Positions 1 through 7,342 of a stretch of 16,756 nt of DNA are shown piece by piece. Each line of letters begins with the position of its first letter. Position 1 is the first letter of the stretch. Location of the stretch: contig HF998313.1 in the NCBI GenBank assembly GCA_000433735.1, positions 1 to 16,756 of the forward strand. The letters are read 5' to 3'. Under the pieces are notes generated by a model. That model was given only the letters and a program-made list of their open reading frames with translations. It had not been told where the DNA came from and made no database searches. The position numbers and the translations under genes are program-made. Origin of the DNA: Clostridium sp. CAG:167. Lineage in GTDB: Bacteria; Bacillota; Clostridia; Lachnospirales; Lachnospiraceae.

Positions 1-48
1 TAGAGAGTGACGAAGAACCACAATTGCAAAGGAAAGGAACATAAGAAC

Positions 49-807
49 ATGAAAAAATGGATGACAAAGGCCGCTGCCCTTGTATTAGCAGGATCTATGC
101 TGTTGCAGCCGGCGTTCGTACAGGCTGACACACAGACACAGACACAGGAGGAGCAAACAACCGAGACAAAGCAGTCCGATCAGAAAGTGATCGTGATTGA
201 TGCCGGACACCAGACTCGTGCCATGAGTGCTACAGAGCCCAATGGACCTGGTTCCAAGACAAGGAAAGCCAAAGTAACCGGAGGTGCTACCGGAGTGGCA
301 ACACATTTGCCGGAGTACAAATTGAACCTCATTGTAGCAAAAAAACTGAAGAAAGAACTGACAAGCCGTGGTTACAAAGTGATTATGGTGCGCACGAAGA
401 ACAATGTGCGTCTGTCCAATGTAGACCGTGCCAAGATTGCCAACAAATATAAGGCAGATGCATTTATCCGCATCCATGCCAACTCAGCCAACAGCTCTTC
501 AGTAAAGGGAGCACTTACTATTGCCCCACAGAATTCCAATCGTTATATGAAAAAGAGTGTCCGCAAAAAAAGCCAGGCACTGTCAAAGAAAGTACTGAAA
601 GCATTCTGCAAAGCCACCGGAGCAAAAAGCCGTGGAGTGATGTACACCAATACCATGACTGGCATTAACTGGTGCAAGGTGCCGGTAACAATCGTAGAAA
701 TGGGATTTTTGAGCTGCCCGTCGGAAGACAAGAAGATGTCAAAGAGCAGTTATCAGAAAAAAATGGTCCGTGGCATCGCAAATGGAATTGATAACTTTTT
801 TGCTTGA
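49..807 (+). CDS. Secreted N-acetylmuramoyl-L-alanine amidase (Amidase_3 family)
   Basis: Predicted zinc amidase that cleaves the bond between N-acetylmuramic acid and L-alanine in peptidoglycan, acting outside the membrane. From the ATG at 49 it is 252 aa. Residues 1-26 form a signal peptide (MKKW..., hydrophobic core, cleavage likely after FVQA), followed by a short Thr/Gln/Glu-rich linker and one catalytic domain from about residue 46 to the end. Visible zinc ligands are H54 (IDAGHQ), E89 (PEYKLNL) and H143 (IRIHANS); E217 in VEMGFLS fits the catalytic glutamate. The ATG at 49 is preferred over a GTG at 7 because GGAAAGG at 31-37 is well spaced before it and the signal peptide then begins properly. 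There is no separate cell-wall-binding domain, so this is close to a minimal amidase. It could serve in cell separation or in sporulation and germination; nothing here decides which. No terminator is visible after it. Confidence 0.9.
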   Translation: MKKWMTKAAALVLAGSMLLQPAFVQADTQTQTQEEQTTETKQSDQKVIVIDAGHQTRAMSATEPNGPGSKTRKAKVTGGATGVATHLPEYKLNLIVAKKLKKELTSRGYKVIMVRTKNNVRLSNVDRAKIANKYKADAFIRIHANSANSSSVKGALTIAPQNSNRYMKKSVRKKSQALSKKVLKAFCKATGAKSRGVMYTNTMTGINWCKVPVTIVEMGFLSCPSEDKKMSKSSYQKKMVRGIANGIDNFFA

Positions 808-831
808 AACTCCGTGAGAAAATGATAAAAT
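804..831 (+). promoter_or_regulatory. Sigma-A-type promoter for the kinase-gltX unit
   Basis: TTGAAA at 804-809 overlaps the amidase stop codon. It is separated by 16 bases from TAAAAT at 826-831, which is preceded by TGA and so forms an extended -10. The site is about 40 bases upstream of the next start codon. It was identified by eye against the sigma-A consensus; the transcription start is inferred. Confidence 0.5.
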
Positions 832-868
832 ATAAATAAGACATTTTAAGAAACGGAGGTAATGGATC

Positions 869-1480
869 ATGAATAAAGTAATTACAATTTCAAGACAATA
901 TGGCAGCGGCGGACGAGAGGTCGGCAAGTTGTTAGCAGATGCGTATGGAATTCCTTTTTATGATAATGAGATCATTACAAGAGCAGCGAAAGAGACCGGC
1001 TTTGCCGAGGCTACTTTTAAGAAAGCAGAAGACAAGGCCACCAACAGCCTTTTGTATTCACTGGCGATGGGTATGAATGTGTTCGCCAGCCAGGAAGTTG
1101 GATATGCCGGATTGTCATTAGATGACCGGATTTTCCTGGCTCAGTCTGATATTATCCGCAAGGTTGCCAAGGAGGGACCGTGTGTGATCGTAGGAAGATG
1201 CGGAGATTACGTATTGAAAGATCGGGAGAATCTTGTTAAAATATTCATTCAGGCGTCTCCGGATTTCCGTATTGCCAGAGCCATTGAGAGAGATGGTGTG
1301 CCAAAAGAGAAAGCGGCTGAGATCGTGTTGAAGAAAGATAAGAGCCGTGCAAACTACTATAAGTATCATTCTGGTGAACGCTGGGACAATGTATTGAATT
1401 ACGATCTGGCGATCCGCAGTGATCTGTGTGGTGTTGAGGAAACAGCCAGATGCCTGAAAGCATATATCGACCAGATGTAG
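869..1480 (+). CDS. Cytidylate-kinase-like P-loop protein
   Basis: A 203-aa cytoplasmic protein of the cytidylate-kinase-like family (Cytidylate_kin2 type), predicted to bind ATP and phosphorylate a nucleotide or other small substrate. The N-terminus ITISRQYGSGGREVG (residues 5-19) is the family's P-loop variant, and a conserved IVGRCGDY stretch lies near residues 107-114. A basic segment, KDKSRANYYKY, resembles the lid region of nucleoside monophosphate kinases. The family is distinct from the housekeeping CMP kinase Cmk and its true substrate is poorly known, so I give no gene symbol. The ATG at 869 follows GGAGG at 855-859. It is 27 bases upstream of gltX with no terminator between, so the two are probably co-transcribed. 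Confidence 0.8.
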   Translation: MNKVITISRQYGSGGREVGKLLADAYGIPFYDNEIITRAAKETGFAEATFKKAEDKATNSLLYSLAMGMNVFASQEVGYAGLSLDDRIFLAQSDIIRKVAKEGPCVIVGRCGDYVLKDRENLVKIFIQASPDFRIARAIERDGVPKEKAAEIVLKKDKSRANYYKYHSGERWDNVLNYDLAIRSDLCGVEETARCLKAYIDQM

Positions 1481-1507
1481 AATAAAGAGAGAGGATTTTA
1501 GACAGAC

Positions 1508-2965
1508 ATGAAGATTCGTACTAGATTTGCACCAAGTCCTACAGGAAGAATGCATGTAGGAAATTTGAGAACCGCATTGTATGCGTACCTGATTGCTAAG
1601 CATGAGGGAGGAGACTTTTTACTTCGTATTGAGGATACAGACCAGGAGCGTTTTGTGGAAGGAGCACTGGATCTGATCTACAAGACAATGGCAGAGACCG
1701 GCCTGGTTCATGATGAGGGACCGGACAAAGACGGCGGCTATGGCCCTTATGTTCAGAGTGAACGAATGAAAACGGGCATGTATCTTGACTATGCGAAGCA
1801 GTTGGTGGAGAAAGGTGAGGCGTACTATTGTTTTTGTACCAAAGAACGCCTGCAGAAACTCCACGAAGAAGCCGAAGAAAACGGAGCAGATGTAGCCAAA
1901 TATGACAAGCATTGTCTGTCTTTGTCCAAAGAAGAGGTAGAAGAAAAACTGGCTGCCGGGGTTCCTTATGTGATCCGCCAGAACAATCCTACTGAGGGAG
2001 AGACTACCTTTGAAGATGTGATCTATGGCACGATTTCAGCGCCAAATGAGGAGCTGGATGATATGATCCTGATCAAGTCCGATGGATATCCTACATACAA
2101 TTTTGCCAATGTCATCGATGACCATTTGATGGAGATCACCCATGTAGTCCGTGGTAACGAGTACCTTTCCTCTGCACCGAAATACAATCGCCTGTATCAG
2201 GCCTTTGGATGGGATGTACCGGTGTATGTACACTGCCCTACCATTACGGACGAGAATCATAAAAAACTCAGCAAGCGTCATGGAGCTTCCTCTTTTGAAG
2301 ACCTTATGGATCTTGGATTTGTACCGGAGGCAGTAGTGAATTATGTAGCATTGCTGGGCTGGAGTCCTTCCGATGACAGAGAGATTTTTTCACTGGAGGA
2401 ACTGGTTGAGGCATTTGACTATAAGCGCATCAACAAGTCTCCGGCTGTCTTTGATATGGTGAAACTGCGCTGGATGAACGGCGAGTACATCAAGAAGATG
2501 GAGGATGAAAAGTATTATGAGTATGCACTTCCACAGATCCGCAAGGTGATCACAAAAGACCTGGATCTGAAGAAGATCGCCGATCTGGTAAAGAGCCGTA
2601 TCGAGGTGTTCCCGGATATTGATGAGAAGATTGATTTCTTCCAGGAACTGCCGGAGTATGACATTGCCATGTATACTCACAAGAAAATGAAGACCAATTC
2701 AGAGAATTCCCTGGAAGTCCTCAAGAAACTGCTTCCACGGTATGAAGCACTGGATGAGTATACGATCCCTGCCATTGAGAAAGTTGCTATGGATTATGTG
2801 GCAGAGAAAGGATGCAAGAATGGTCAGGCACTGTGGCCTCTCCGTACGGCAGTTTCCGGTAAACAGATGACTCCGGGAGGCGCCTATGAGATCATGGAGA
2901 TCCTTGGAAAAGACGAGTCACTGGCCCGTATCCGCAAGGGAATTGAGATGTTAGAGCAGCAGTAA
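1508..2965 (+). CDS. gltX: Glutamate--tRNA ligase (GluRS)
   Basis: Class I aminoacyl-tRNA synthetase that charges tRNA-Glu with glutamate in the cytoplasm. At 485 aa it is full length for the bacterial family. The HIGH-type motif is HVGN at residues 16-19 within APSPTGRMHVGNLRTA, and the KMSKS-type motif is KLSKR at 253-257. A zinc-binding pattern like that of E. coli GluRS is present: C108-x-C110, then Y132 and C136. The C-terminal helical anticodon-binding region is complete. GAGAGGA at about 1490-1496 precedes the ATG. In many Clostridia GluRS also makes Glu-tRNA-Gln for the GatCAB route; that cannot be judged here. I see no T-box leader in front of this unit. A hairpin terminator follows 22 bases after the stop. 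Confidence 0.97.
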   Translation: MKIRTRFAPSPTGRMHVGNLRTALYAYLIAKHEGGDFLLRIEDTDQERFVEGALDLIYKTMAETGLVHDEGPDKDGGYGPYVQSERMKTGMYLDYAKQLVEKGEAYYCFCTKERLQKLHEEAEENGADVAKYDKHCLSLSKEEVEEKLAAGVPYVIRQNNPTEGETTFEDVIYGTISAPNEELDDMILIKSDGYPTYNFANVIDDHLMEITHVVRGNEYLSSAPKYNRLYQAFGWDVPVYVHCPTITDENHKKLSKRHGASSFEDLMDLGFVPEAVVNYVALLGWSPSDDREIFSLEELVEAFDYKRINKSPAVFDMVKLRWMNGEYIKKMEDEKYYEYALPQIRKVITKDLDLKKIADLVKSRIEVFPDIDEKIDFFQELPEYDIAMYTHKKMKTNSENSLEVLKKLLPRYEALDEYTIPAIEKVAMDYVAEKGCKNGQALWPLRTAVSGKQMTPGGAYEIMEILGKDESLARIRKGIEMLEQQ

Positions 2966-2987
2966 AATAAATATACACAGAGCATAG

Positions 2988-3033
2988 AGCCATTGCAAGG
3001 CAGCGTGAGAGCCGCCTTCGCAGTGGCTTTTTT
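2988..3033 (+). terminator. Rho-independent terminator after gltX
   Basis: The left arm at 2988-3001 (AGCCATTGCAAGGC) pairs with 3014-3028 (GCCTTCGCAGTGGCT), with one G-U pair and one bulged base. The run of T at 3028-3033 follows directly. This separates gltX from the phosphate operon. Confidence 0.85.
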
Positions 3034-3045
3034 GTTACCCAAACT

Positions 3046-3101
3046 TTTTACTTTGATTTTACATAACGGAGGTTTTAGATTTTACATAACTTGTCTAAGA
3101 T
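3046..3101 (+). promoter_or_regulatory. Candidate Pho box and promoter of the pst operon
   Basis: A perfect 13-base direct repeat, GATTTTACATAAC, occurs at 3055-3067 and 3078-3090. A further TTTTAC at 3046-3051 lies 11 bases before the TTTTAC of the first copy, and TTTTAG sits at 3073-3078. Firmicute PhoP sites are direct repeats of TTAACA-like hexamers with about 11-base spacing, so this fits the type. A weak -10, TAAGAT at 3096-3101, begins a few bases after the second copy, and no good -35 is visible, as expected where the activator replaces it. The element lies just ahead of pstS. Regulation by a PhoB/PhoP-type regulator is inferred; no such regulator gene is in the window. An A-rich leader (3111-3140) follows. 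Confidence 0.55.
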
Positions 3102-3160
3102 TGGTCTTGTAAACAAAAAAAGAAAGAAAAACAAAAACAATTTTTAGGAGGAATTTAGTT

Positions 3161-4042
3161 ATGACAAAGAGAAGAGTTTTGGCCATGCTTGCATGTGGCG
3201 TACTGACAGCAGGATTATTAACAGGATGCGGCGGTTCATCTTCAGACACAGCAGGAGCAGATGATGCAGAGATCACAGTAGTATCCCGTGAAGACGGATC
3301 CGGTACTCGAGGCGCTTTCGTAGAATTGTTCGGCGTTCAGGATGAAGACGACAAAGGCGAAAAGACAGATATGACAACAGAGGATGCGACTATTACCAGC
3401 AGTACCGAAGTAGTAATGACGACGGTAGCAGGTAATAAAAATGCCATTGGTTACTGCTCACTGGGATCTTTGAACGACACAGTAAAAGCAGTAAAGATCG
3501 ATGGTGTAGAGGCAACCGTAGACAATATCAACAACGGAAAATATGCTATTTCCCGTCCGTTTAACATCGCCACCAACGGTACACCAAGTGAGGTAACACA
3601 GGATTTTATCAACTACATCCTCAGTGAAGACGGACAGAAGATCGTAGAGGAAAACGGCTATATAAAAGCATCCGATGCCGGTGCATTTAAGAGCAACGGA
3701 GCGAAAGGAAAGATCGTAGTAGCAGGTTCTTCTTCTGTATCACCGGTTATGGAAAAACTGATGGAAGCTTACAAGAAGGTAAACACAGGTGCTGATGTAG
3801 AACTACAGGAAAGTGATTCTACAACCGGTATGAAGAATGCTATTGCAAAGACTTGTGACATCGGTATGGCATCCCGTGATCTCAAAGACAGTGAAACATC
3901 TGCCGGATTGAAAGCAACAGTCATTGCAAAAGATGGTATTACCGTAGTAGTAAACAAGGAAAACAGCATCGACAACCTTACCAAGGATCAGGTCAACAAC
4001 ATCTACCGTGGCAAGATCACAACTTGGGGCGAGGTTAAATAA
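3161..4042 (+). CDS. pstS: Phosphate-binding lipoprotein PstS, permuted domain order
   Basis: Extracytoplasmic phosphate-binding subunit of the PstSCAB importer, 293 aa, anchored as a lipoprotein: signal segment 1-22 and lipobox LTGC with C23. AGGAGG at 3146-3151 fixes the start. The order of conserved blocks is unusual. SREDGSGTRG (42-51), AIGYCSLGSLNDTVKAVKIDG (about 95-115) and NNGKYAISRPF (124-134) come first. GSSSVSPV (189-196), CDIGMASRDLK (232-242) and LTKDQVNNIYRGKITTWGEVK (273-293) come last. In classical PstS (for example B. subtilis) the second set is N-terminal and leads directly into the SGTR block, so this protein reads as a circular permutation of that layout. I recall the same order in other Clostridia, so it looks like a lineage variant rather than damage. 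The pstCAB-phoU neighbours support phosphate as ligand. Confidence 0.92.
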   Translation: MTKRRVLAMLACGVLTAGLLTGCGGSSSDTAGADDAEITVVSREDGSGTRGAFVELFGVQDEDDKGEKTDMTTEDATITSSTEVVMTTVAGNKNAIGYCSLGSLNDTVKAVKIDGVEATVDNINNGKYAISRPFNIATNGTPSEVTQDFINYILSEDGQKIVEENGYIKASDAGAFKSNGAKGKIVVAGSSSVSPVMEKLMEAYKKVNTGADVELQESDSTTGMKNAIAKTCDIGMASRDLKDSETSAGLKATVIAKDGITVVVNKENSIDNLTKDQVNNIYRGKITTWGEVK

Positions 4043-4057
4043 AAGGGAGGACTCCTT

Positions 4058-4900
4058 ATGAAAGAGAAGGTAATGAAAGTTGTCTTTTTGATGACGGCTT
4101 GTGTATCCATTCTTGCGGTAGCACTGATCTGCCTCTTCCTTTTCGTAAACGGAGTTCCGGCAATCCAAAAGATCGGATTGTTTGAATTTCTTGGGGGAAC
4201 AACATGGAAGGCTTCCAGCGATAAGTTTGGAATCCTTCCTATGATTCTGGGAAGTGTGTATGTGACGGCAGGAGCGTTGGTCATTGGAGTTCCCATCGGT
4301 ATTCTGACAGCTGTCTTTCTGGCAAGATTTTGTCCGAAGCGGCTGTATAAGCCGTTAAAGGCAGGCGTGGATCTGCTGGCAGGAATCCCGTCGGTTGTGT
4401 ATGGTTTCTTTGGATTGTGTGTGTTGGTTCCGCTGACACAGGATTTGTTCGGCGGAAGCGGCAGCAGTATCCTGACAGCATCGGTGCTGTTGGGGATCAT
4501 GATCCTGCCAACCATTATCGAAACATCGGAATCCGCTTTGCAGGCGGTGCCAAATAAATACTATGAGGGAGCACTGGCGCTGGGAGCAACCCACGAACGA
4601 AGTGTGTACCGGACCATTGTACCGGCTGCAAAATCCGGTATCACGGCAGGTGTGATCCTGGGTGTGGGCAGAGCCATCGGCGAGACCATGGCCGTGATCA
4701 TGGTAGCCGGCAACCAGGCAAGGATCCCAACCAGTATTCTCAAAGGTGTCCGCACCATGACAGCCAATATCGTCATCGAGATGGGATATGCAACGGATTT
4801 TCACCGTGAAGCACTGATCGCTACCGGTGTTGTATTATTTATCTTTATTTTAATTATCAACTTATTGTTTTCAATCTTGAAGCGAAAGGCGGTGGACTAA
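4058..4900 (+). CDS. pstC: Phosphate ABC transporter permease PstC
   Basis: Integral membrane subunit that with PstA forms the phosphate channel. At 280 aa it has about six hydrophobic segments: roughly 8-30, 60-90, 105-128, 137-153, 195-217 and 253-273. The cytoplasmic EAA-type loop that contacts the ATPase is at about 169-190 (YEGALALGATHERSVYRTIVP) and is followed by GRAIGETMAVIMVAG, typical of PstC. GGGAGG sits just before the ATG, 15 bases after pstS stops. Its stop codon directly abuts the pstA start (TAAATG), which implies coupled translation. Confidence 0.95.
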   Translation: MKEKVMKVVFLMTACVSILAVALICLFLFVNGVPAIQKIGLFEFLGGTTWKASSDKFGILPMILGSVYVTAGALVIGVPIGILTAVFLARFCPKRLYKPLKAGVDLLAGIPSVVYGFFGLCVLVPLTQDLFGGSGSSILTASVLLGIMILPTIIETSESALQAVPNKYYEGALALGATHERSVYRTIVPAAKSGITAGVILGVGRAIGETMAVIMVAGNQARIPTSILKGVRTMTANIVIEMGYATDFHREALIATGVVLFIFILIINLLFSILKRKAVD

Positions 4901-5764
4901 ATGGAGATCAATCGAGTATCTCTCAAGCAGAGAATGAGCACCTTGAAAAAACATCCGGGTTCCATGGTGGTATTTCTTCTGACCATTGCCGCCGCTGTTA
5001 TTACCGTAGGAGTGCTGGGATTTCTTGTGATCTATGTACTGGTACGAGGAATTCCGTATCTGACACCGCAGTTGTTTGCATTTACATATACATCGGACAA
5101 TGTATCTATGATGCCGTCCATTATCAACACTCTTTTGATGACAGCCCTGACTTTGCTGGTGGCTGTGCCGTTAGGCGTGTTTGCTGCGATTTATCTGGTA
5201 GAATATGCCAAAAATGGCAGCCGTCTCATCGCTATTGTAAGAGTAATGGCAGAGACACTGACAGGAATCCCATCCATTGTATATGGTTTGTTCGGTATGC
5301 TGTTTTTTGTGGGCTATTGTAAATGGGATTACTCACTTTTATCCGGTGCTATGACCCTGGCGATCATGGTATTGCCGGTTATTATGCGGACAACGGAAGA
5401 GGCATTGATGGCAGTTCCCAAATCATTCCGTGAAGGAAGTTTTGGACTGGGTGCCGGAAAGCTGAGGACGGTGTTTGTGATTGTTTTGCCAAGTGCAGTT
5501 CCGGGAATTTTATCCGGTATCATTTTGGCAACAGGGAGAATTGTTGGAGAGACAGCGGCACTGATCTATACCGCAGGAACTATGGCCAAGATACCAAGCA
5601 ACATATTCAGCTCGGCCCGTACCTTGTCGGTTCATATGTACCGGCTGTCCAATGAGGGACTTCACACAGATGCCGCATTTGCGACAGCGGTGGTCCTGCT
5701 TTTAATGGTAATTGGAATTAATGCCCTGTCAAATGTGCTGGCAGGCAAGTTTGCTAAGAAATAA
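4901..5764 (+). CDS. pstA: Phosphate ABC transporter permease PstA
   Basis: Second channel subunit of the phosphate importer, 287 aa. Hydrophobic segments lie at about 22-48, 73-101, 120-138, 148-163, 192-211 and 259-280. The EAA loop is near 178-198 (EGSFGLGAGKLRTVFVIVLP), followed by ATGRIVGETAALIYTAG. GIPSIVYGLFG near 122-132 parallels GIPSVVYGFFG in PstC, reflecting their common origin. The start lies immediately after the pstC stop with no spacer. The upstream ribosome site (AGGCGGTGG within the end of pstC) is weaker than its neighbours', so expression probably depends on translational coupling. Confidence 0.95.
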   Translation: MEINRVSLKQRMSTLKKHPGSMVVFLLTIAAAVITVGVLGFLVIYVLVRGIPYLTPQLFAFTYTSDNVSMMPSIINTLLMTALTLLVAVPLGVFAAIYLVEYAKNGSRLIAIVRVMAETLTGIPSIVYGLFGMLFFVGYCKWDYSLLSGAMTLAIMVLPVIMRTTEEALMAVPKSFREGSFGLGAGKLRTVFVIVLPSAVPGILSGIILATGRIVGETAALIYTAGTMAKIPSNIFSSARTLSVHMYRLSNEGLHTDAAFATAVVLLLMVIGINALSNVLAGKFAKK

Positions 5765-5778
5765 AGGGGAGAAGAATC

Positions 5779-6528
5779 ATGAGCAAATTTAATATCGGCA
5801 ACATGAATCTTTATTATGGTGACTTTCATGCATTGAAGGACATCAATATGGAGATTCAGGCCAATGAAATAACAGCGTTTATCGGGCCTTCCGGCTGTGG
5901 TAAATCTACTTTTCTGAAATCCTTAAACCGTATGAATGATCTGGTAGATGGATGCCGTATCACAGGAAAGATCGAGCTGGACGGTGAAGATATATATGGA
6001 AATATTGATGTGAACCTGTTGAGAAAAAGAGTAGGCATGGTGTTCCAGAATCCGAATCCGTTTCCAATGAGTGTGTACGACAACATTGCCTACGGACCAA
6101 GAACCCATGGCATCCGTTCCAGAGCCAAACTGGATGAGATCGTGGAGCGGTCCCTGAAACAGGCGGCGATTTGGGATGAGTTGAAAGACCGTCTCAAAAA
6201 GAGTGCCTTGGGACTTTCCGGCGGACAGCAGCAGAGACTGTGCATTGCCAGGGCACTGGCGGTAGAGCCGGAGGTGATCCTGATGGATGAGCCTACCAGC
6301 GCCCTGGACCCTATTTCTACATCCAAGATTGAGGATCTGGTACTGGAATTAAAGGAAAAATATACCATCGTCATGGTAACCCATAACATGCAGCAGGCTA
6401 CCAGAGTATCAGACAAAACAGTCTTTTTCCTGCTGGGTGAAGTGATTGAGATGGCAGATACAGAAACCCTGTTTTCTGTGCCGAAAGACAAGAGAACAGA
6501 AGATTACATAACGGGGAGGTTTGGTTGA
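5779..6528 (+). CDS. pstB: Phosphate ABC transporter ATP-binding protein PstB
   Basis: Cytoplasmic ATPase that powers phosphate import, 249 aa, the usual PstB length. Walker A is GPSGCGKST at residues 36-44. The Q-loop is VFQNPNPFPMSVYDN beginning at 88, the phosphate-family form. The signature is LSGGQQQR starting at 146, Walker B is VILMDEP at 166-172 followed by TSALDP, and the switch histidine is H202. All catalytic elements are present. A purine-rich GGGGAG precedes the ATG, 14 bases after pstA. phoU follows one base after its stop. Confidence 0.97.
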   Translation: MSKFNIGNMNLYYGDFHALKDINMEIQANEITAFIGPSGCGKSTFLKSLNRMNDLVDGCRITGKIELDGEDIYGNIDVNLLRKRVGMVFQNPNPFPMSVYDNIAYGPRTHGIRSRAKLDEIVERSLKQAAIWDELKDRLKKSALGLSGGQQQRLCIARALAVEPEVILMDEPTSALDPISTSKIEDLVLELKEKYTIVMVTHNMQQATRVSDKTVFFLLGEVIEMADTETLFSVPKDKRTEDYITGRFG

Positions 6529-6529
6529 T

Positions 6530-7180
6530 ATGAGAAATCGTTTTGACAGACAGTTAGAGGAATTGAACGCCAACATGATCCAGATGGGCAATGACATTTC
6601 CAAGGCCATTGAACGGGCCATTGATGCGTTGCAGACCCTGGATGTGGAAAAGGCAAAAAATGCCGTGGAAGCAGACGAGGGGATCAATGATATCGAAAGA
6701 AAGATTGAGAACCTTTGTTTTAAACTTCTTTTGTCCCAGCAGCCGGTGGCCAGAGATCTTCGAGTAATCTCGGCGGCACTGAAGATGGTAACCGATATGG
6801 AGAGGATCGGTGACAATGCGGCGGACATTGCGGATGTGACCATCCATCTGGCCCGCACCGGATACAAAGAAGGTCTGCGCCATATACAGAAAATGGCTAC
6901 AGAGACTACTTATATGGTAGTAAAGAGCATCGAAGCCTATGTGGAAAAAGACAAGAAAAAGGCGGAAAAAGTCATCGAACATGATGATGTAGTGGATGAA
7001 CTTTTCTGCAAATCCAGAGAGGATATCATTCATCTGATCCACAAGGATCCGAACCTGGGTGAACCTGCTACCGATCTGCTTATGGTAGCCAAGTATTTTG
7101 AACGCATTGGCGATCACGCTACCAACATAGCAGAGTGGGTGATTTTCTCTATTACGGGAAATCATGGTAAATTATGCTAG
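6530..7180 (+). CDS. phoU: Phosphate signalling protein PhoU
   Basis: Peripheral cytoplasmic protein that restrains Pst uptake and relays phosphate status to the PhoR-type sensor in studied bacteria. It is 216 aa and all helical, with two repeats of the PhoU domain. The two metal-cluster motifs are visible: DMERIGDNAADIAD (89-102) and FERIGDHATNIAEW (190-203). The ATG at 6530 is chosen over an upstream TTG at 6521 because GGGGAGG at 6513-6519 is 10 bases before the ATG but only one base before the TTG. The start is one base after the pstB stop (TGATATG). No phoB/phoR pair accompanies the operon here, so its signalling partner is elsewhere. Confidence 0.95.
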   Translation: MRNRFDRQLEELNANMIQMGNDISKAIERAIDALQTLDVEKAKNAVEADEGINDIERKIENLCFKLLLSQQPVARDLRVISAALKMVTDMERIGDNAADIADVTIHLARTGYKEGLRHIQKMATETTYMVVKSIEAYVEKDKKKAEKVIEHDDVVDELFCKSREDIIHLIHKDPNLGEPATDLLMVAKYFERIGDHATNIAEWVIFSITGNHGKLC

Positions 7181-7243
7181 TTTCTAATATTTGATATAAA
7201 TGGATTTCGGTGTCAGAACCCGGAATTCACAACTCTTCTCCCT

Positions 7244-7270
7244 AAAAAGCTGCCGTTTGGCAGCTTTTTT
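7244..7270 (+). terminator. Rho-independent terminator after phoU
   Basis: An 11-bp perfect stem, AAAAAGCTGCC (7244-7254) with GGCAGCTTTTT (7259-7269), has a GTTT loop and ends in a T run. The A run on the left arm means it could also stop minus-strand transcription. It closes the pst-phoU operon. The 63 bases between phoU and this hairpin hold nothing I recognise. Confidence 0.92.
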
Positions 7271-7282
7271 CATACCTGTAAT

Positions 7283-7311
7283 TTGCTGTGTTTGTCGAAA
7301 TATGGTACAAT
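7283..7311 (+). promoter_or_regulatory. Sigma-A promoter of the acyltransferase gene
   Basis: TTGCTG at 7283-7288, a 17-base spacer, and TACAAT at 7306-7311 lie right after the phoU terminator and about 30 bases before the acyltransferase start. Spacing is ideal and both boxes are close to consensus. Confidence 0.65.
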
Positions 7312-7342
7312 AGGGAATAGTTATGCAAAGAGGAGTTGTAAT

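Noticed and set aside
129..148. Short tandem ACACAG-type repeat in the amidase gene
   Set aside because: Only about three six-base units, in frame, encoding a Thr-Gln linker. Too short to claim phase variation.
1481..1507. Possible T-box or other leader ahead of gltX
   Set aside because: Only 27 bases separate gltX from the previous gene, and the region ahead of that gene is about 60 bases with no T-box features.
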